A stretch of DNA of 64,000 bases from Mycolicibacterium sp. TUM20985 (lineage in GTDB: Bacteria > Actinomycetota > Actinomycetes > Mycobacteriales > Mycobacteriaceae), in NCBI RefSeq assembly GCF_030295745.1, contig NZ_AP027291.1, positions 4,774,001-4,838,000 on the forward strand, given 5' to 3'. Position 1 is the first letter of the stretch. Every line of letters starts with the position of its first letter. Shown here piece by piece: positions 17,410 to 26,500 of this stretch. The position numbers were made by a program, and so were the translations under genes. Below the pieces are notes generated by a model that worked only from the letters and a program-made list of their open reading frames with translations, ran no database searches and had not been told where the DNA came from.

Positions 17410-18663
17410 ATGACCACACCGACCATTGGCGACGCCGTCAAGGTCCTGGCCGATCCCACCGCCTACGCCGACGATGAGCGCCTGCACGACGCGCTCACCC
17501 TGCTTCGGGCCACCAATCCCGTTGCCTGGGTGGACGTCCCGCCCTACCGGCCGTTTTGGGCGATCACCAAGCACGCCGACATCATGGCGATCGAACGTGA
17601 CAACGAGCTGTTCTTGAGCGAGCCGCGGCCGCTGCTGGCCACGGCGGCGGCCGACGACATGGCCAAGGAGCAACTCGCTGCGGGCATGGGCCTGCGCACG
17701 CTGATCCACATGGACGATCCCCATCACCGCAAGGTCCGCAAGATCGGGGCGGACTGGTTCCGGCCCAAGGCCATGCGCGACCTGCAGATCCGCGTCGACG
17801 AATTGGCCAAGCGCTACGTCGACAAGATGCGTGACATCGGACCCGAGTGCGACTTCGTGACCGACATCGCGGTCGACTTCCCCCTGTACGTGATCATGTC
17901 GCTGTTGGGCCTGCCCGAATCCGACTTCGGCCGCATGCATTCGCTCACCCAGGAGATGTTCGGCGGCGATGACGACGAGTACAAACGCGACGGCGGGTCA
18001 CTCGAGGATCAGCTGGCCGTGCTCCTCGACTTCTTCGCGTACTTCAACACGCTGACCGCGTCACGCCGTGAGCACCCGACCGGTGACCTCGCCTCGGCGA
18101 TCGCCAACGGCACCATCGACGGCGAACCGCTGTCCGAGGTCGACACCGCGTCGTACTACGTGATCGTGGCCAGCGCAGGCCACGACACCACCAAGGATGC
18201 GATCTCGGGCGGCCTGCAGGCGCTCATCGACAACCCCGGCGAGTTGCAGCGCCTGCGCGACGATCCCGGCCTGATGGGTACCGCCGTCGAGGAGATGATC
18301 AGATGGTCCACTCCCGTCAAGGAATTCATGCGCACCGCGGCCGCTGACACCACGATCGGCGGCGTCGACATAGCGGCGGGCGAGTCGGTGTACCTGGCCT
18401 ACGTCTCGGGGAACCGCGACGAAGAGGTGTTCACCGAGCCATTCCGGTTCGACGTCGGCCGCGATCCGAACAAGCACGTCTCCTTCGGTTACGGCGTGCA
18501 CTTTTGCCTCGGTGCGGCACTGGCCCGGATGGAGATGAACAGTCTGTTCACCGAACTGGTCCCGCGACTGGAGTCGATCGAACTCGCCGGGCCTCCGGAA
18601 CTGTCCGCGACGACGTTCGTCGGGGGCCTCAAGCACCTTCCGATTCGATACTCGGTGAAGTAG
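17410..18663 (+). CDS. Cytochrome P450
   Basis: 417 residues from the ATG at 17410; the open frame extends upstream to 16870 but that part is antisense to the esterase. Diagnostic features: I-helix AGHDTTKDAI (~257-266), the EMIRW (E-x-x-R) motif at ~297-301 and the heme-binding FGYGVHFCLGAA with its Cys at ~363. Soluble bacterial type, no membrane anchor, so it needs separate ferredoxin and reductase. Family within the CYP nomenclature not assigned. Its last 35 bases overlap the convergent TetR gene. Confidence 0.93.
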   Translation: MTTPTIGDAVKVLADPTAYADDERLHDALTLLRATNPVAWVDVPPYRPFWAITKHADIMAIERDNELFLSEPRPLLATAAADDMAKEQLAAGMGLRTLIHMDDPHHRKVRKIGADWFRPKAMRDLQIRVDELAKRYVDKMRDIGPECDFVTDIAVDFPLYVIMSLLGLPESDFGRMHSLTQEMFGGDDDEYKRDGGSLEDQLAVLLDFFAYFNTLTASRREHPTGDLASAIANGTIDGEPLSEVDTASYYVIVASAGHDTTKDAISGGLQALIDNPGELQRLRDDPGLMGTAVEEMIRWSTPVKEFMRTAAADTTIGGVDIAAGESVYLAYVSGNRDEEVFTEPFRFDVGRDPNKHVSFGYGVHFCLGAALARMEMNSLFTELVPRLESIELAGPPELSATTFVGGLKHLPIRYSVK

Positions 18664-19291
18664 TCGGACCGCCGGCCCCCTTGGCGAAGCTCTTCAGGAA
18701 ACCGTCGACGGCCGCGACCGCCACCTTCTGGTAGTCGAACTCGGCGAGCGTGCTGATCCGTCCGAACGCCAGGGGGCCGATCAGCAGGGCCAAGGCGACC
18801 GTGCGATCGACCTCGGCGAGTTCTTCGGCCGCTTGCGGACTGTCGAAGATCACGTCGAAGGGTGCCGAGTACTGCTGCGCGATGCGTTCCCGCAGCGATC
18901 GCATCTCGGGGCTGCTCAGATCGGTGTGCTGCATCTCGGGCAGCCGGGCCATGTCCGGTCCGAGAGACAGCCACGACATCGCCGTCAAGGTGGTGGGTGC
19001 CTCGGCGATCGACTCGGCCCAGGCCACCACGATCGCGATCAGCCGGTCACGCAGCGTGCCCTCCTCCGGCGGCATCGGCGGCGGCGGGATGAGGCTGGTG
19101 AAGCTCGCGGCCAGGAGGTCGTTGGCACTCGAGAAGTGGCGGTACAGCGTGGCTCTGGCGACGTTCGCGGTGCGCGTGACGGCGTCGATGGTCACCGCGC
19201 TCGGGCCGCCGGAGCGCAACAGGCTCGTCGCCGCGTCGAGCAGTCGCGCCCGCGAGCGAGCGGGACGCGGGTCCGAGCGCTCGGTGGTCAT
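18629..19291 (-). CDS. TetR-family regulator, probable repressor of the divergent efflux gene
   Basis: 220 residues. N-terminal helix-turn-helix (RARLLDAATSLLRSGGPSAVTIDAVTRTANVARATLYRHFSS, ~13-55) and a helical C-terminal domain. It is divergent from the MFS pump at 19374 with 82 bases between; that gap contains a 6-3-6 palindrome (19327-19341), the usual arrangement for a TetR repressor of its own gene and of an efflux pump. Its end overlaps the P450 gene by 35 bases, convergently. Confidence 0.9.
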   Translation of the reverse strand: MTTERSDPRPARSRARLLDAATSLLRSGGPSAVTIDAVTRTANVARATLYRHFSSANDLLAASFTSLIPPPPMPPEEGTLRDRLIAIVVAWAESIAEAPTTLTAMSWLSLGPDMARLPEMQHTDLSSPEMRSLRERIAQQYSAPFDVIFDSPQAAEELAEVDRTVALALLIGPLAFGRISTLAEFDYQKVAVAAVDGFLKSFAKGAGGPTTSPSIESEGA

Positions 19292-19326
19292 CGTTTACCT
19301 CGTCTCAACCGGGGAATCAACGCTAC

Positions 19327-19341
19327 GAGACTGTTAGTCTC
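19327..19341. promoter_or_regulatory. Candidate TetR operator
   Basis: GAGACT-GTT-AGTCTC, a perfect inverted repeat with 6-bp arms, lies between the divergent TetR (start 19291) and MFS (start 19374) genes. Likely bound by the adjacent TetR protein. Confidence 0.65.
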
Positions 19342-19373
19342 AAAAGTAACTGACGAAAGGAGCGTGCCCGCCG

Positions 19374-20951
19374 ATGGCCGACACGATCACGCCGTCCGAC
19401 CAGGATATCGACTCCAGTCTCGCAGCCCTGTCCAAGCGGGCGCGGGTGTGGTTGTTGGTGGTCGCATGCCTGGCCGTGTCGATGGTCATCTCATCGATGG
19501 TCGCCCTGAACTCCGCGCTGCCCGACATCGCCGTCGAAACCTCTGCCACCCAGTCGCAGCTGACCTGGATCATCGACGGCTACACCCTCGTTCTCGCCTG
19601 CCTGCTTCTGCCCGCCGGTGCCATCGGGGACCGATACGGAAGGCGCGGAGCACTTCTCATCGGACTGGCCATCTTCTCGGCGGCTTCGCTGGCACCGATC
19701 TTCCTCGACGGCCCGATCGAATTGATCATCGCCAGAGCGGTGGCGGGAGCCGGTGCGGCCTTCATCATGCCTGCCACGCTGTCGCTGCTGACCGCGGCCT
19801 ACCCGAGGGCCGAACGCAACAAGGCGGTCGGCATCTGGGCAGGCGTCGCGGGCACGGGCGCCGTGCTCGGCTTCCTGGTCACCGGCATCCTGCTGCACGT
19901 CTGGTCCTGGCACTCCATCTTCTGGGCCTTTGCCGGTGCGGGCGTCTTGCTCTTCGCCCTCGCGTGCACTGTGTCGTCATCACGCGACGCCGACGCCGCG
20001 CCACTGGACTGGATCGGCGCGATGTTGGTCGGGTCCGCGGTGGCGATCTTCGTCTTCGGTGTCGTCGAGGCTCCCGCCAGGGGCTGGAGCGATCCCCTGG
20101 TGTGGGGCGGCATGTCGGCGGGTGTGGCGTTGTCGGCCGCGTTCACCGTGCACCAGTTGCGCCGCCGCTTTCCGCTGCTGGACGTCCGCCTGTTCGCCAA
20201 GCCCGAGTTCACGACGGGCGCCGTCGGCGTGACGCTGTTGTTCTTCGCCAACTTCGGGTTCTTCTTCGTCGCGATGCAGTACATCCAGCTGGTCATGGGC
20301 TACAGCCCACTCGGCACCGCGTTCGCCCTTGCCCCGCTGATCGTGCCCGTCTTCATCCTCAGCGTCACCGCCAGCTGGTACCTGCCTCGCGTCGGCTTGC
20401 GAGTCGCGGTGACGGTCGGCCTCCTCCTCATCGCCGCGGGCCTGGTCAGCTTGCGAGTGCTGGAGGTCGACTCCACCTACGTCGATCTGGCGTGGCCACT
20501 GCTGATCATGAGCACGGGCATCGGACTGTGCACGGCACCAACGACTTCCGCCATCATGGGCGCCGTACCCGACGAGAAGCAGGGCGTGGCGTCGGCCGTC
20601 AACGACACCACCCGGGAGATTGGTGCCGCACTCGGCATCGCCGTGGCCGGTTCGATTCTCGCCGCGCAGTACACGACAACGCTCTCCCCCATGCTCACCC
20701 AGTTCCCCGAGCCGGTGCGCGAACGTGCGCTCGGCTCACTCGCCGAAGCCCTCGCGGTATCCGAGCAGATCGGGCCACTCGGCCCCCGTCTCACCGAGCT
20801 CGCGCGGACCGCCTTCCTGCACGCCATGGACTCCTCGGTGATGGTCCTAGCGATCGTGATCGTCACCGCGTCGGTGTTCATCGGGATCTGGTCGCCCGGC
20901 CGCGACGGACGACAGTCGGGCGTCGTGCGCAGGCTAAGGCGCATACCCTGA
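19374..20951 (+). CDS. DHA2-family (14-TMS) MFS drug efflux transporter
   Basis: 525 residues with about 14 hydrophobic spans. MFS motif A (GDRYGRRGALLIG) at ~85-97 and the antiporter motif-like GAGAAFIMPATLSLL and GVAGTGAVLGFLVTG segments place it with EmrB/QacA proton-driven exporters. Likely exports amphipathic toxic compounds. Probably controlled by the divergent TetR gene. The racemase gene begins four bases after its stop, so they may be co-transcribed. Confidence 0.9.
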   Translation: MADTITPSDQDIDSSLAALSKRARVWLLVVACLAVSMVISSMVALNSALPDIAVETSATQSQLTWIIDGYTLVLACLLLPAGAIGDRYGRRGALLIGLAIFSAASLAPIFLDGPIELIIARAVAGAGAAFIMPATLSLLTAAYPRAERNKAVGIWAGVAGTGAVLGFLVTGILLHVWSWHSIFWAFAGAGVLLFALACTVSSSRDADAAPLDWIGAMLVGSAVAIFVFGVVEAPARGWSDPLVWGGMSAGVALSAAFTVHQLRRRFPLLDVRLFAKPEFTTGAVGVTLLFFANFGFFFVAMQYIQLVMGYSPLGTAFALAPLIVPVFILSVTASWYLPRVGLRVAVTVGLLLIAAGLVSLRVLEVDSTYVDLAWPLLIMSTGIGLCTAPTTSAIMGAVPDEKQGVASAVNDTTREIGAALGIAVAGSILAAQYTTTLSPMLTQFPEPVRERALGSLAEALAVSEQIGPLGPRLTELARTAFLHAMDSSVMVLAIVIVTASVFIGIWSPGRDGRQSGVVRRLRRIP

Positions 20952-20955
20952 TTGG

Positions 20956-21621
20956 GTGCGCCTGCTGATCGTCAATCCGAATACCACCGCGTCGATGACC
21001 GTCGCCATCGGGACGGCGGCGCGCGCGGTCGCCAGGCCCACCACCCAGATCGTCGCCCGCAATCCCGCCGACGGTCCCGCCAGCATCGAGAGCGACGAGG
21101 ACGAACGGCGTTGCCTCCCCGGGCTTCTCGACCAGGTGCGGAGGGCAGCAGCCGAGAGGGACTCTCCCGACGCCTACGTCATCGCCTGCTTCGGTGACCC
21201 TGGCCTGGAGGAGGTGCGTGCGACCGTCGAGGGACCCGTTCTGGGCATCGCGCAGGCGGCGATGCACGCCGCGGCCCTGGCCGCGGGCAGTTTCTCTGTC
21301 GTGACGTCGATGTCCGCCACGGTGCAGACGGCGTGGACGCTCGCCAAGACCTACACCCCCGGCCAGTGCCTTGGGGTGCACGCCACCGACATTCCCGTCC
21401 TGCAGATCGACGCAGATCCCGCGACCGTCGGACCCATCGGTGATGTCTGCGCCAACGCGTTGGCCGAGGACGGCAGCCGGGCAATCGTATTGGGTTGTGC
21501 CGCAATGGCGAAGTTCGCCCGGCCCCTCACCGAGCGGCTTGGCGTGCCGGTCGTCGACGGGGTGGTGGCGGCAACGCTGCTGGCCGAGGCACTCGTCACC
21601 ATGCGGCAGTTCACCGGATGA
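20956..21621 (+). CDS. Aspartate/glutamate/hydantoin racemase family protein
   Basis: 221 residues, GTG start. LLIVNPNTTASMT at the N-terminus, the first catalytic Cys in IACFGDPGL (~76) and the second in VLGCAAMA (~180) match hydantoin/Asp-Glu racemases, which use two cysteines for acid-base catalysis at an alpha carbon. Substrate unknown. It lies four bases after the MFS gene and its end overlaps mftG convergently by 11 bases. A role in mycofactocin metabolism is possible by position but not shown. Confidence 0.82.
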   Translation: MRLLIVNPNTTASMTVAIGTAARAVARPTTQIVARNPADGPASIESDEDERRCLPGLLDQVRRAAAERDSPDAYVIACFGDPGLEEVRATVEGPVLGIAQAAMHAAALAAGSFSVVTSMSATVQTAWTLAKTYTPGQCLGVHATDIPVLQIDADPATVGPIGDVCANALAEDGSRAIVLGCAAMAKFARPLTERLGVPVVDGVVAATLLAEALVTMRQFTG

Positions 21622-23023
21622 ACTCGGCCGCGCGGTGGCCAATCATCGCGATCGTGGCGTGTGGTCCTCGGCTGGTGATGTCGGGCAGGATCGACCCGTC
21701 GACCACCCACAGGCCCTCCACGCCGCGCACCCGGCACCTCTCGTCGAGCGCCCCCTCGCCGTCACGACCCATGGGCACGGTGCCGCACAGGTGCTGCGAG
21801 GTCGACCAGAAGGACTCGCGGGCCTCGTAACCGGATCCCGCGAGATCGTGGGCAAGGGCGGCGCCTGCCTCGAGGGCCGCGACGTCGGCCGGTTCACTGT
21901 CGTATCGGTGTTCGATGGACGGGGGCACCGCGGCGTCCCCACTGGCGAGGACGACGCGTCCGCGCGAGTGCGGCCGCATGAGCGTGACGCCGAGATGCGG
22001 CCGGTCGGCCGGGTCGTACCCGGCGCCCGTCATCGAGGCGAAACCAGTTGTATAGCAACGAATCTCGAGACTATCCTCCGTGGTGAGCAGCACCTCTAGC
22101 GGCGGCCGGTCCGGCGCGGCGGGCCAGTCGACCGGAAGGACCAGCTCGGGGTGGTCGATGCTCGCCGTTCCCACCGGCAGGTCCAGCAGCACCGGCACAC
22201 CCGCGGCGGACAGCTGCGACGCGGGCCCGACACCCGACACCATGAGCAGCTGCGCCGACCCGATGGCACCCGCCGACAGGACGATGCGGTCGGCGGTGAA
22301 GCGCTGCGGTCCGTCCGACCCGACGCAGTCGACGCCCACCGCACGGTGCCGGACCATCTCGATGCGCGTCGCCCGACGCTTTTCGAGCACGGTGAGATTG
22401 GCGCGCCCGGCGGCGCGATCGAGGAAGGCGTCACCGGGCCCGACCCGGGTGCCGCCGTTGATGTTCAAGGGTACGGCGCCGACACCGGGCCGCCCGGGAT
22501 CCGCACCATTGAGGTCGGCGACCCACCCGTACCCGTGGCGCAGGGCCGCATCGATGAAAGCGCTTGCCCCTTGGTTGAATTCGGCCGTGCGCCGGATCAC
22601 CATCGGGCCGTCGGCACCGTGCAGCGAGCCGTCGAAGTCCAGGTCGGTCTCGATCTCCCTGAAGTGCGGCAGGACGTCGTTCCACGTCCACCCGGGGATG
22701 CCCCACTCGTCGAAGTCGGAGGCCAGGCCGCGGCAGAAGTACCCCCCGTTGACGGCACCGGACCCGCCGACGACGTCGCCCCGCACGAGCGAGGCGCTGC
22801 GTCGAGGGCTCTCGGTCAGGGTGGTCTGGTAGCGCCGAACGACCGAGCTGGCCACGCCGATCGGCAGTCGGTGGCCGTCGTCGATTTGTTCCCGGACGCC
22901 CGGGTCCGATCGGCCGGGGCCCGATTCGACGATCGTCACCCGGCACCGGGGGTCGCGCGAAAGGCTTTCGGCGAGAACGCAACCAGCGCTGCCCGCACCG
23001 ACGATCAGGACATCGGAGTGCAA
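21611..23023 (-). CDS. mftG: Mycofactocin dehydrogenase MftG (GMC oxidoreductase)
   Basis: 470 residues. FAD-binding VGAGSAGCVLAE near the N-terminus (~6-17), GMC signature GDVVGGSGAVNGGYFCRG (~84-101) and the C-terminal His-containing GPHATIAMIGHRAAEF segment. GMC flavoenzymes oxidise alcohols; MftG is reported to link reduced mycofactocin to the respiratory chain. Last gene of the mft cluster, 8 bases after mftF; its end overlaps the convergent racemase gene by 11 bases. Confidence 0.93.
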   Translation of the reverse strand: MHSDVLIVGAGSAGCVLAESLSRDPRCRVTIVESGPGRSDPGVREQIDDGHRLPIGVASSVVRRYQTTLTESPRRSASLVRGDVVGGSGAVNGGYFCRGLASDFDEWGIPGWTWNDVLPHFREIETDLDFDGSLHGADGPMVIRRTAEFNQGASAFIDAALRHGYGWVADLNGADPGRPGVGAVPLNINGGTRVGPGDAFLDRAAGRANLTVLEKRRATRIEMVRHRAVGVDCVGSDGPQRFTADRIVLSAGAIGSAQLLMVSGVGPASQLSAAGVPVLLDLPVGTASIDHPELVLPVDWPAAPDRPPLEVLLTTEDSLEIRCYTTGFASMTGAGYDPADRPHLGVTLMRPHSRGRVVLASGDAAVPPSIEHRYDSEPADVAALEAGAALAHDLAGSGYEARESFWSTSQHLCGTVPMGRDGEGALDERCRVRGVEGLWVVDGSILPDITSRGPHATIAMIGHRAAEFIR

Positions 23024-23031
23024 GGGAAGCT

Positions 23032-24444
23032 TCAGGTCCGGATCTGTGGTTTGAGCGCTCCGATGTCACGCTCACGTACGACGCCGGTCCACAACCCGAG
23101 CCCGTACGCGATGTCGTCGAGCCGTTTGAGCAAGAGGTAGGCCAACAGTCCCATGCGCTGGTCGCCGTCGTCGACGTTGCCGTTGCGGGTCGCCCAGTCG
23201 ACCACCCCGTCGACGATGGCCGCCACCAGGACCACCTGCCTGCAGCGCCGGAACAGAACGGCGGCCACCAACGCGATCGGCCAGTAGTGCCGGCAGATGG
23301 CCGAGGCCAACTGCAGCGCGGCCGACCAGAGGCCCTGCGCGGCGACCGCGGCCACCTGCTTCGGTCCGGTGTCGACGGTGCTCAACACCTTGGCGATCTT
23401 GCGACCGGTGATGGCGGCCACGATCGTCGACGCGAAGAAGCCGATGCCCGACCCCATGGCAAGCAGCAGCCACACCAGGAAGGTCCAGCCGGACAGCACT
23501 AGGGGTGCAGTCTTGCCGGGGTGGCGGACGGCCAGCGGTGCGGCGGATGATCCGTAGAATGCCTTGCGCCCGAACCACTCTCGCAATTCGGTCCGATGGT
23601 CGTGCCCGACCAGGGCGATGGGTTCGTACCGCAGCCGGGCCTCGGCCTCGATGAGGCGCCAGCACAGGTCGACGTCCTCACCGGACCTCATCGTCTCGTC
23701 GAACCCGCCCAGCTCGTTGAGCGTGGTCCGCCGGCAGATGATGGCGGCGCTGGGCACATAGGACACCGTGCCGTAGGGAACGACGGGAGCCTCGCGCAGA
23801 CCCAGGTCGAGCGATGACCGCACCGCCTCGTATCGGGCTACCAGGTTCTGCGGCTCGCGCAGTCCGACGATGCGTGGTGCCACCAGCGCGACGGCGGGAT
23901 CGCAGAAGTGTCCGAGCAGCGCTTCGAGCCAACCGCGGCGGGGTACGACGTCGGAGTCGAGGAACGCGACGAAGTCCGTCTCGCAGACGGCCAGCCCCGC
24001 GTTGCGAGCGGCGGCCGGGCCCCGGCTGGTGGCATGGCGCAGGACACGCACGTCACAGTGCAGACCTGCGAAGTCACTCACCTGCACGGGCTGCGACGAC
24101 CCGTCGTCGACCACCACGACGCGCATCCCGCGCAGCGCTTCGACCAATCGCCTAAGCCCAGTGGCATTGTCCAGCACGGGAATCACCACGGTGACGTCCC
24201 GGTGTGACGGCCCGCTGGCGGGTCGCGGATGGGCCACGGTGGCGTCGAGCAGGGTGCGCGCCAGCTGCGCGCTCTGCGCGTCGTGTACCTCGAGGCGCCC
24301 GCTGGTCAGCATGGTCTGCGCGGCGGGAGCCAGCCGCAAGAGCCGGGTGGGTGAGCCACCGAGGAGCGCCGATCCCTCGCCGAGCACCCGCACCCTTCTA
24401 TCCACCTGGACGGCGAATCCGTCGGGCAGTCGCGGACCCGTCAC
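23032..24444 (-). CDS. mftF: Mycofactocin glycosyltransferase MftF
   Basis: 470 residues from a GTG at 24444 that overlaps the mftE stop (GTGA); the open frame extends further upstream inside mftE but that part is shadow. A ~85-residue N-terminal region precedes a GT2 domain: VTVVIPVLDNATGL, VVVDDGSSQPV, FLDSDVVPRRGWLEA (DSD metal site) and a GEDVDLCWRLIEAGA-like region. C-terminal hydrophobic segments (~300-420) suggest membrane association. MftF adds the beta-1,4-linked glucose chain to premycofactocin. Confidence 0.93.
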   Translation of the reverse strand: MTGPRLPDGFAVQVDRRVRVLGEGSALLGGSPTRLLRLAPAAQTMLTSGRLEVHDAQSAQLARTLLDATVAHPRPASGPSHRDVTVVIPVLDNATGLRRLVEALRGMRVVVVDDGSSQPVQVSDFAGLHCDVRVLRHATSRGPAAARNAGLAVCETDFVAFLDSDVVPRRGWLEALLGHFCDPAVALVAPRIVGLREPQNLVARYEAVRSSLDLGLREAPVVPYGTVSYVPSAAIICRRTTLNELGGFDETMRSGEDVDLCWRLIEAEARLRYEPIALVGHDHRTELREWFGRKAFYGSSAAPLAVRHPGKTAPLVLSGWTFLVWLLLAMGSGIGFFASTIVAAITGRKIAKVLSTVDTGPKQVAAVAAQGLWSAALQLASAICRHYWPIALVAAVLFRRCRQVVLVAAIVDGVVDWATRNGNVDDGDQRMGLLAYLLLKRLDDIAYGLGLWTGVVRERDIGALKPQIRT

Positions 24445-25148
24445 TGCAGCAGACCCCCGGGGCCGGGGACCCATGCCGCAACACGGCTGGCGCAGGTGTC
24501 GACCATCTCGGCAAAGATACGCGACCCCTCTTCGGCGGACGCGGTGGTGGGGTTGCCGAGCACTCCAACCGGGCTGACCGCCGCGACGCCGCCGGCGCGC
24601 ATCCGGGGCATCAGATCCGACACCGGCGCCTCGTTGCCGGCGACCCATTCGTCCACGCGGACGGCGGTCGGTGAAATATGTAGCAATACAGACGTTTCGG
24701 TGTGGCCGGCGTGGGCGTCGGCGCCGGGCACGCTGCAGGCGCACCACGCCACGTCGCGGCCCTCTCGGCGGAGCAGGGTCACCGCGCTAGCAACGGCGGT
24801 GACGTTGCCGCCATGGCCGTTGACGAACACCAGGCGGGAGGCCCAGTCACAGGCCGACCTGGCGTACTCGACCAGCACGAGCTGCAGCGCAGCGGTCCCG
24901 ATCGATACTGTGCCGGGGAATCCTTGATGCTCACCGCTGGCTCCGTAGCCGATCGCGGGGGCCAGCATCCAGTCCCCCGTCAACCGTTCAGCAATCCCGT
25001 ATGCCACCGCGGAGGCGATGCGAGTGTCGGTGTCCACTGGCAGGTGTGGCCCATGCTGCTCGGTCGAGCCTAATGGGATGATCAACGCGGGCGACAGTTC
25101 GCGGAGCTGCCTCGCCGTTGAGTTCCCAAGCTCGCTGGGGTACGCCAC
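24441..25148 (-). CDS. mftE: Mycofactocin precursor peptidase MftE
   Basis: 235 residues, creatininase family. IPLGSTEQHGPHLPVDTDT (~25-43) and FVNGHGGNVTAV (~105-116) supply the Glu, His and Asp metal ligands. MftE cleaves the MftC-modified MftA to release the cyclised Val-Tyr-derived dipeptide. GTG start at 25148; 165 bases separate it from mftD, the only sizeable gap in the cluster. Confidence 0.94.
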   Translation of the reverse strand: MAYPSELGNSTARQLRELSPALIIPLGSTEQHGPHLPVDTDTRIASAVAYGIAERLTGDWMLAPAIGYGASGEHQGFPGTVSIGTAALQLVLVEYARSACDWASRLVFVNGHGGNVTAVASAVTLLRREGRDVAWCACSVPGADAHAGHTETSVLLHISPTAVRVDEWVAGNEAPVSDLMPRMRAGGVAAVSPVGVLGNPTTASAEEGSRIFAEMVDTCASRVAAWVPGPGGLLQ

Positions 25149-25313
25149 CCGCCGATCGTAGGCCGAATTAACCTGGTGTGCGCCGATTGTTGGCGTTTGC
25201 GTCGCTTTTGTCCCGACCGGTTCCAGCCGGGACCCAGCCGCGTTTCACGTCCGTCTCGCCAGCACCGCCAGTACCACCGAGACCAGGCCCGATGACGTCG
25301 GCGGTCAGGTGCC
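25149..25313. other. 165-base gap between mftD and mftE
   Basis: No gene is visible. A 6-bp stem (GTCCCG with CGGGAC) spaced by 12 bases occurs around 25216-25240, but it has no U-run and no convincing promoter pattern accompanies it. Confidence 0.5.
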
Positions 25314-26498
25314 TCAGGCCGTCGGCACTCCGAGGGCCCGGGTGAACCCCGGCGGAGTCAGCACGTCGTCCGCGCCCAGGTCGTGGATCGAGGCCTTGCC
25401 GAGACCCATCAGGGCGGAGTCGATACCGCTCCGCATGATGTCGAGGACGTTCTCCACGCCCGGTTGACCCTCTGCAGCCAGACCCCACAGGTAGGCCCGC
25501 CCGATCATGACCGCGCGGGCCCCGAGGGCTAGTGCCTTGACGACGTCGCTGCCACGGCGGATGCCACCGTCGAGGAGCACCTCGACCTGGTCTCCGACCG
25601 ATGCGGCGATGGCCGGCAACGCCCTGATCGACGCAGGCGTCCCGTCGAGGTTGTTGCCACCGTGATTGGACACCGAGATCGCCGAGACCCCGGCGTCGAC
25701 AGCGCGTTTCGCATCGTCGACCCGCATGACACCCTTGAGCATCAGCGGACCACCCCACAGCTCGGCGAGCCAGGCGATGTCGTCCCACGTGGGCGGGGGC
25801 GTTCCCATCCACTCCCCGTAGGCGGCGAAGAACGGTGGGCCCGCCTCGCCGGGGTTGCCCTGATTCGGCACGCGCAGGGTCGGCGGGTGGAGGGTCTTGG
25901 CCCACTGCAGCAACCAACTCGGACGGGCCAAACCCTCCGGCATCATCCGGACGGTGGTGCGCAGGTTCATCTCCTCGGGGATCACCGGGCTGCCCCAGTC
26001 GCGGCCGTGCGAGAAGCTCCAGTCGGTGGTGACGATGATCCCGACCGCGCCGGCCGCCCTGGCCCGCTCGACGCGCGCGGCGATAGCATCGCGGCCGCCC
26101 AGCCAGTAGACCTGGAAGAACAGCTTTGGGTTGGCGGCGATGACCTCTTCGATGGGCTTGCTCGCGAACGAGGAAAGACCCATCGCCGTCCCGCGGGCCG
26201 CCGCGGCCCGCGCCACGGCGACCTCACCGTCGGGGTGGACGGCCTGCACACCCGTCGGCGAGATCATCACCGGTAGTGAAATCTCTTGTCCCATAACGGT
26301 GGTCGCCAGATCACGCTTCTCGATCGCACCGATCACGTGTGGCGCGAAGCCGAGCTCACCGAACGCGTCGACGTTGTCGGCGACGGTGATGCCACGCTCG
26401 CTTGCGGCGATCAGCGCGCTGTAGACGGACTTCGGCAGCCGCTTCTTCGCGCGCTGCTGAGCGATGGCGACGGTTTCGAACCAGATATCGCGAGCCAT
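25314..26498 (-). CDS. mftD: MftD, FMN-dependent premycofactocin synthase
   Basis: 394 residues from the ATG at 26498 (the frame is open further upstream inside mftC, which is shadow). TIM-barrel alpha-hydroxy-acid oxidase family: SNHGGNNLDG with the catalytic His, LLDGGIRRGSDVVKALALGA for FMN phosphate binding, and the Lys in LMLKGVM. MftD oxidatively deaminates the MftE product to premycofactocin, the redox-active core. Follows mftC by two bases. Confidence 0.95.
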   Translation of the reverse strand: MARDIWFETVAIAQQRAKKRLPKSVYSALIAASERGITVADNVDAFGELGFAPHVIGAIEKRDLATTVMGQEISLPVMISPTGVQAVHPDGEVAVARAAAARGTAMGLSSFASKPIEEVIAANPKLFFQVYWLGGRDAIAARVERARAAGAVGIIVTTDWSFSHGRDWGSPVIPEEMNLRTTVRMMPEGLARPSWLLQWAKTLHPPTLRVPNQGNPGEAGPPFFAAYGEWMGTPPPTWDDIAWLAELWGGPLMLKGVMRVDDAKRAVDAGVSAISVSNHGGNNLDGTPASIRALPAIAASVGDQVEVLLDGGIRRGSDVVKALALGARAVMIGRAYLWGLAAEGQPGVENVLDIMRSGIDSALMGLGKASIHDLGADDVLTPPGFTRALGVPTA

Positions 26499-26500
26499 GG

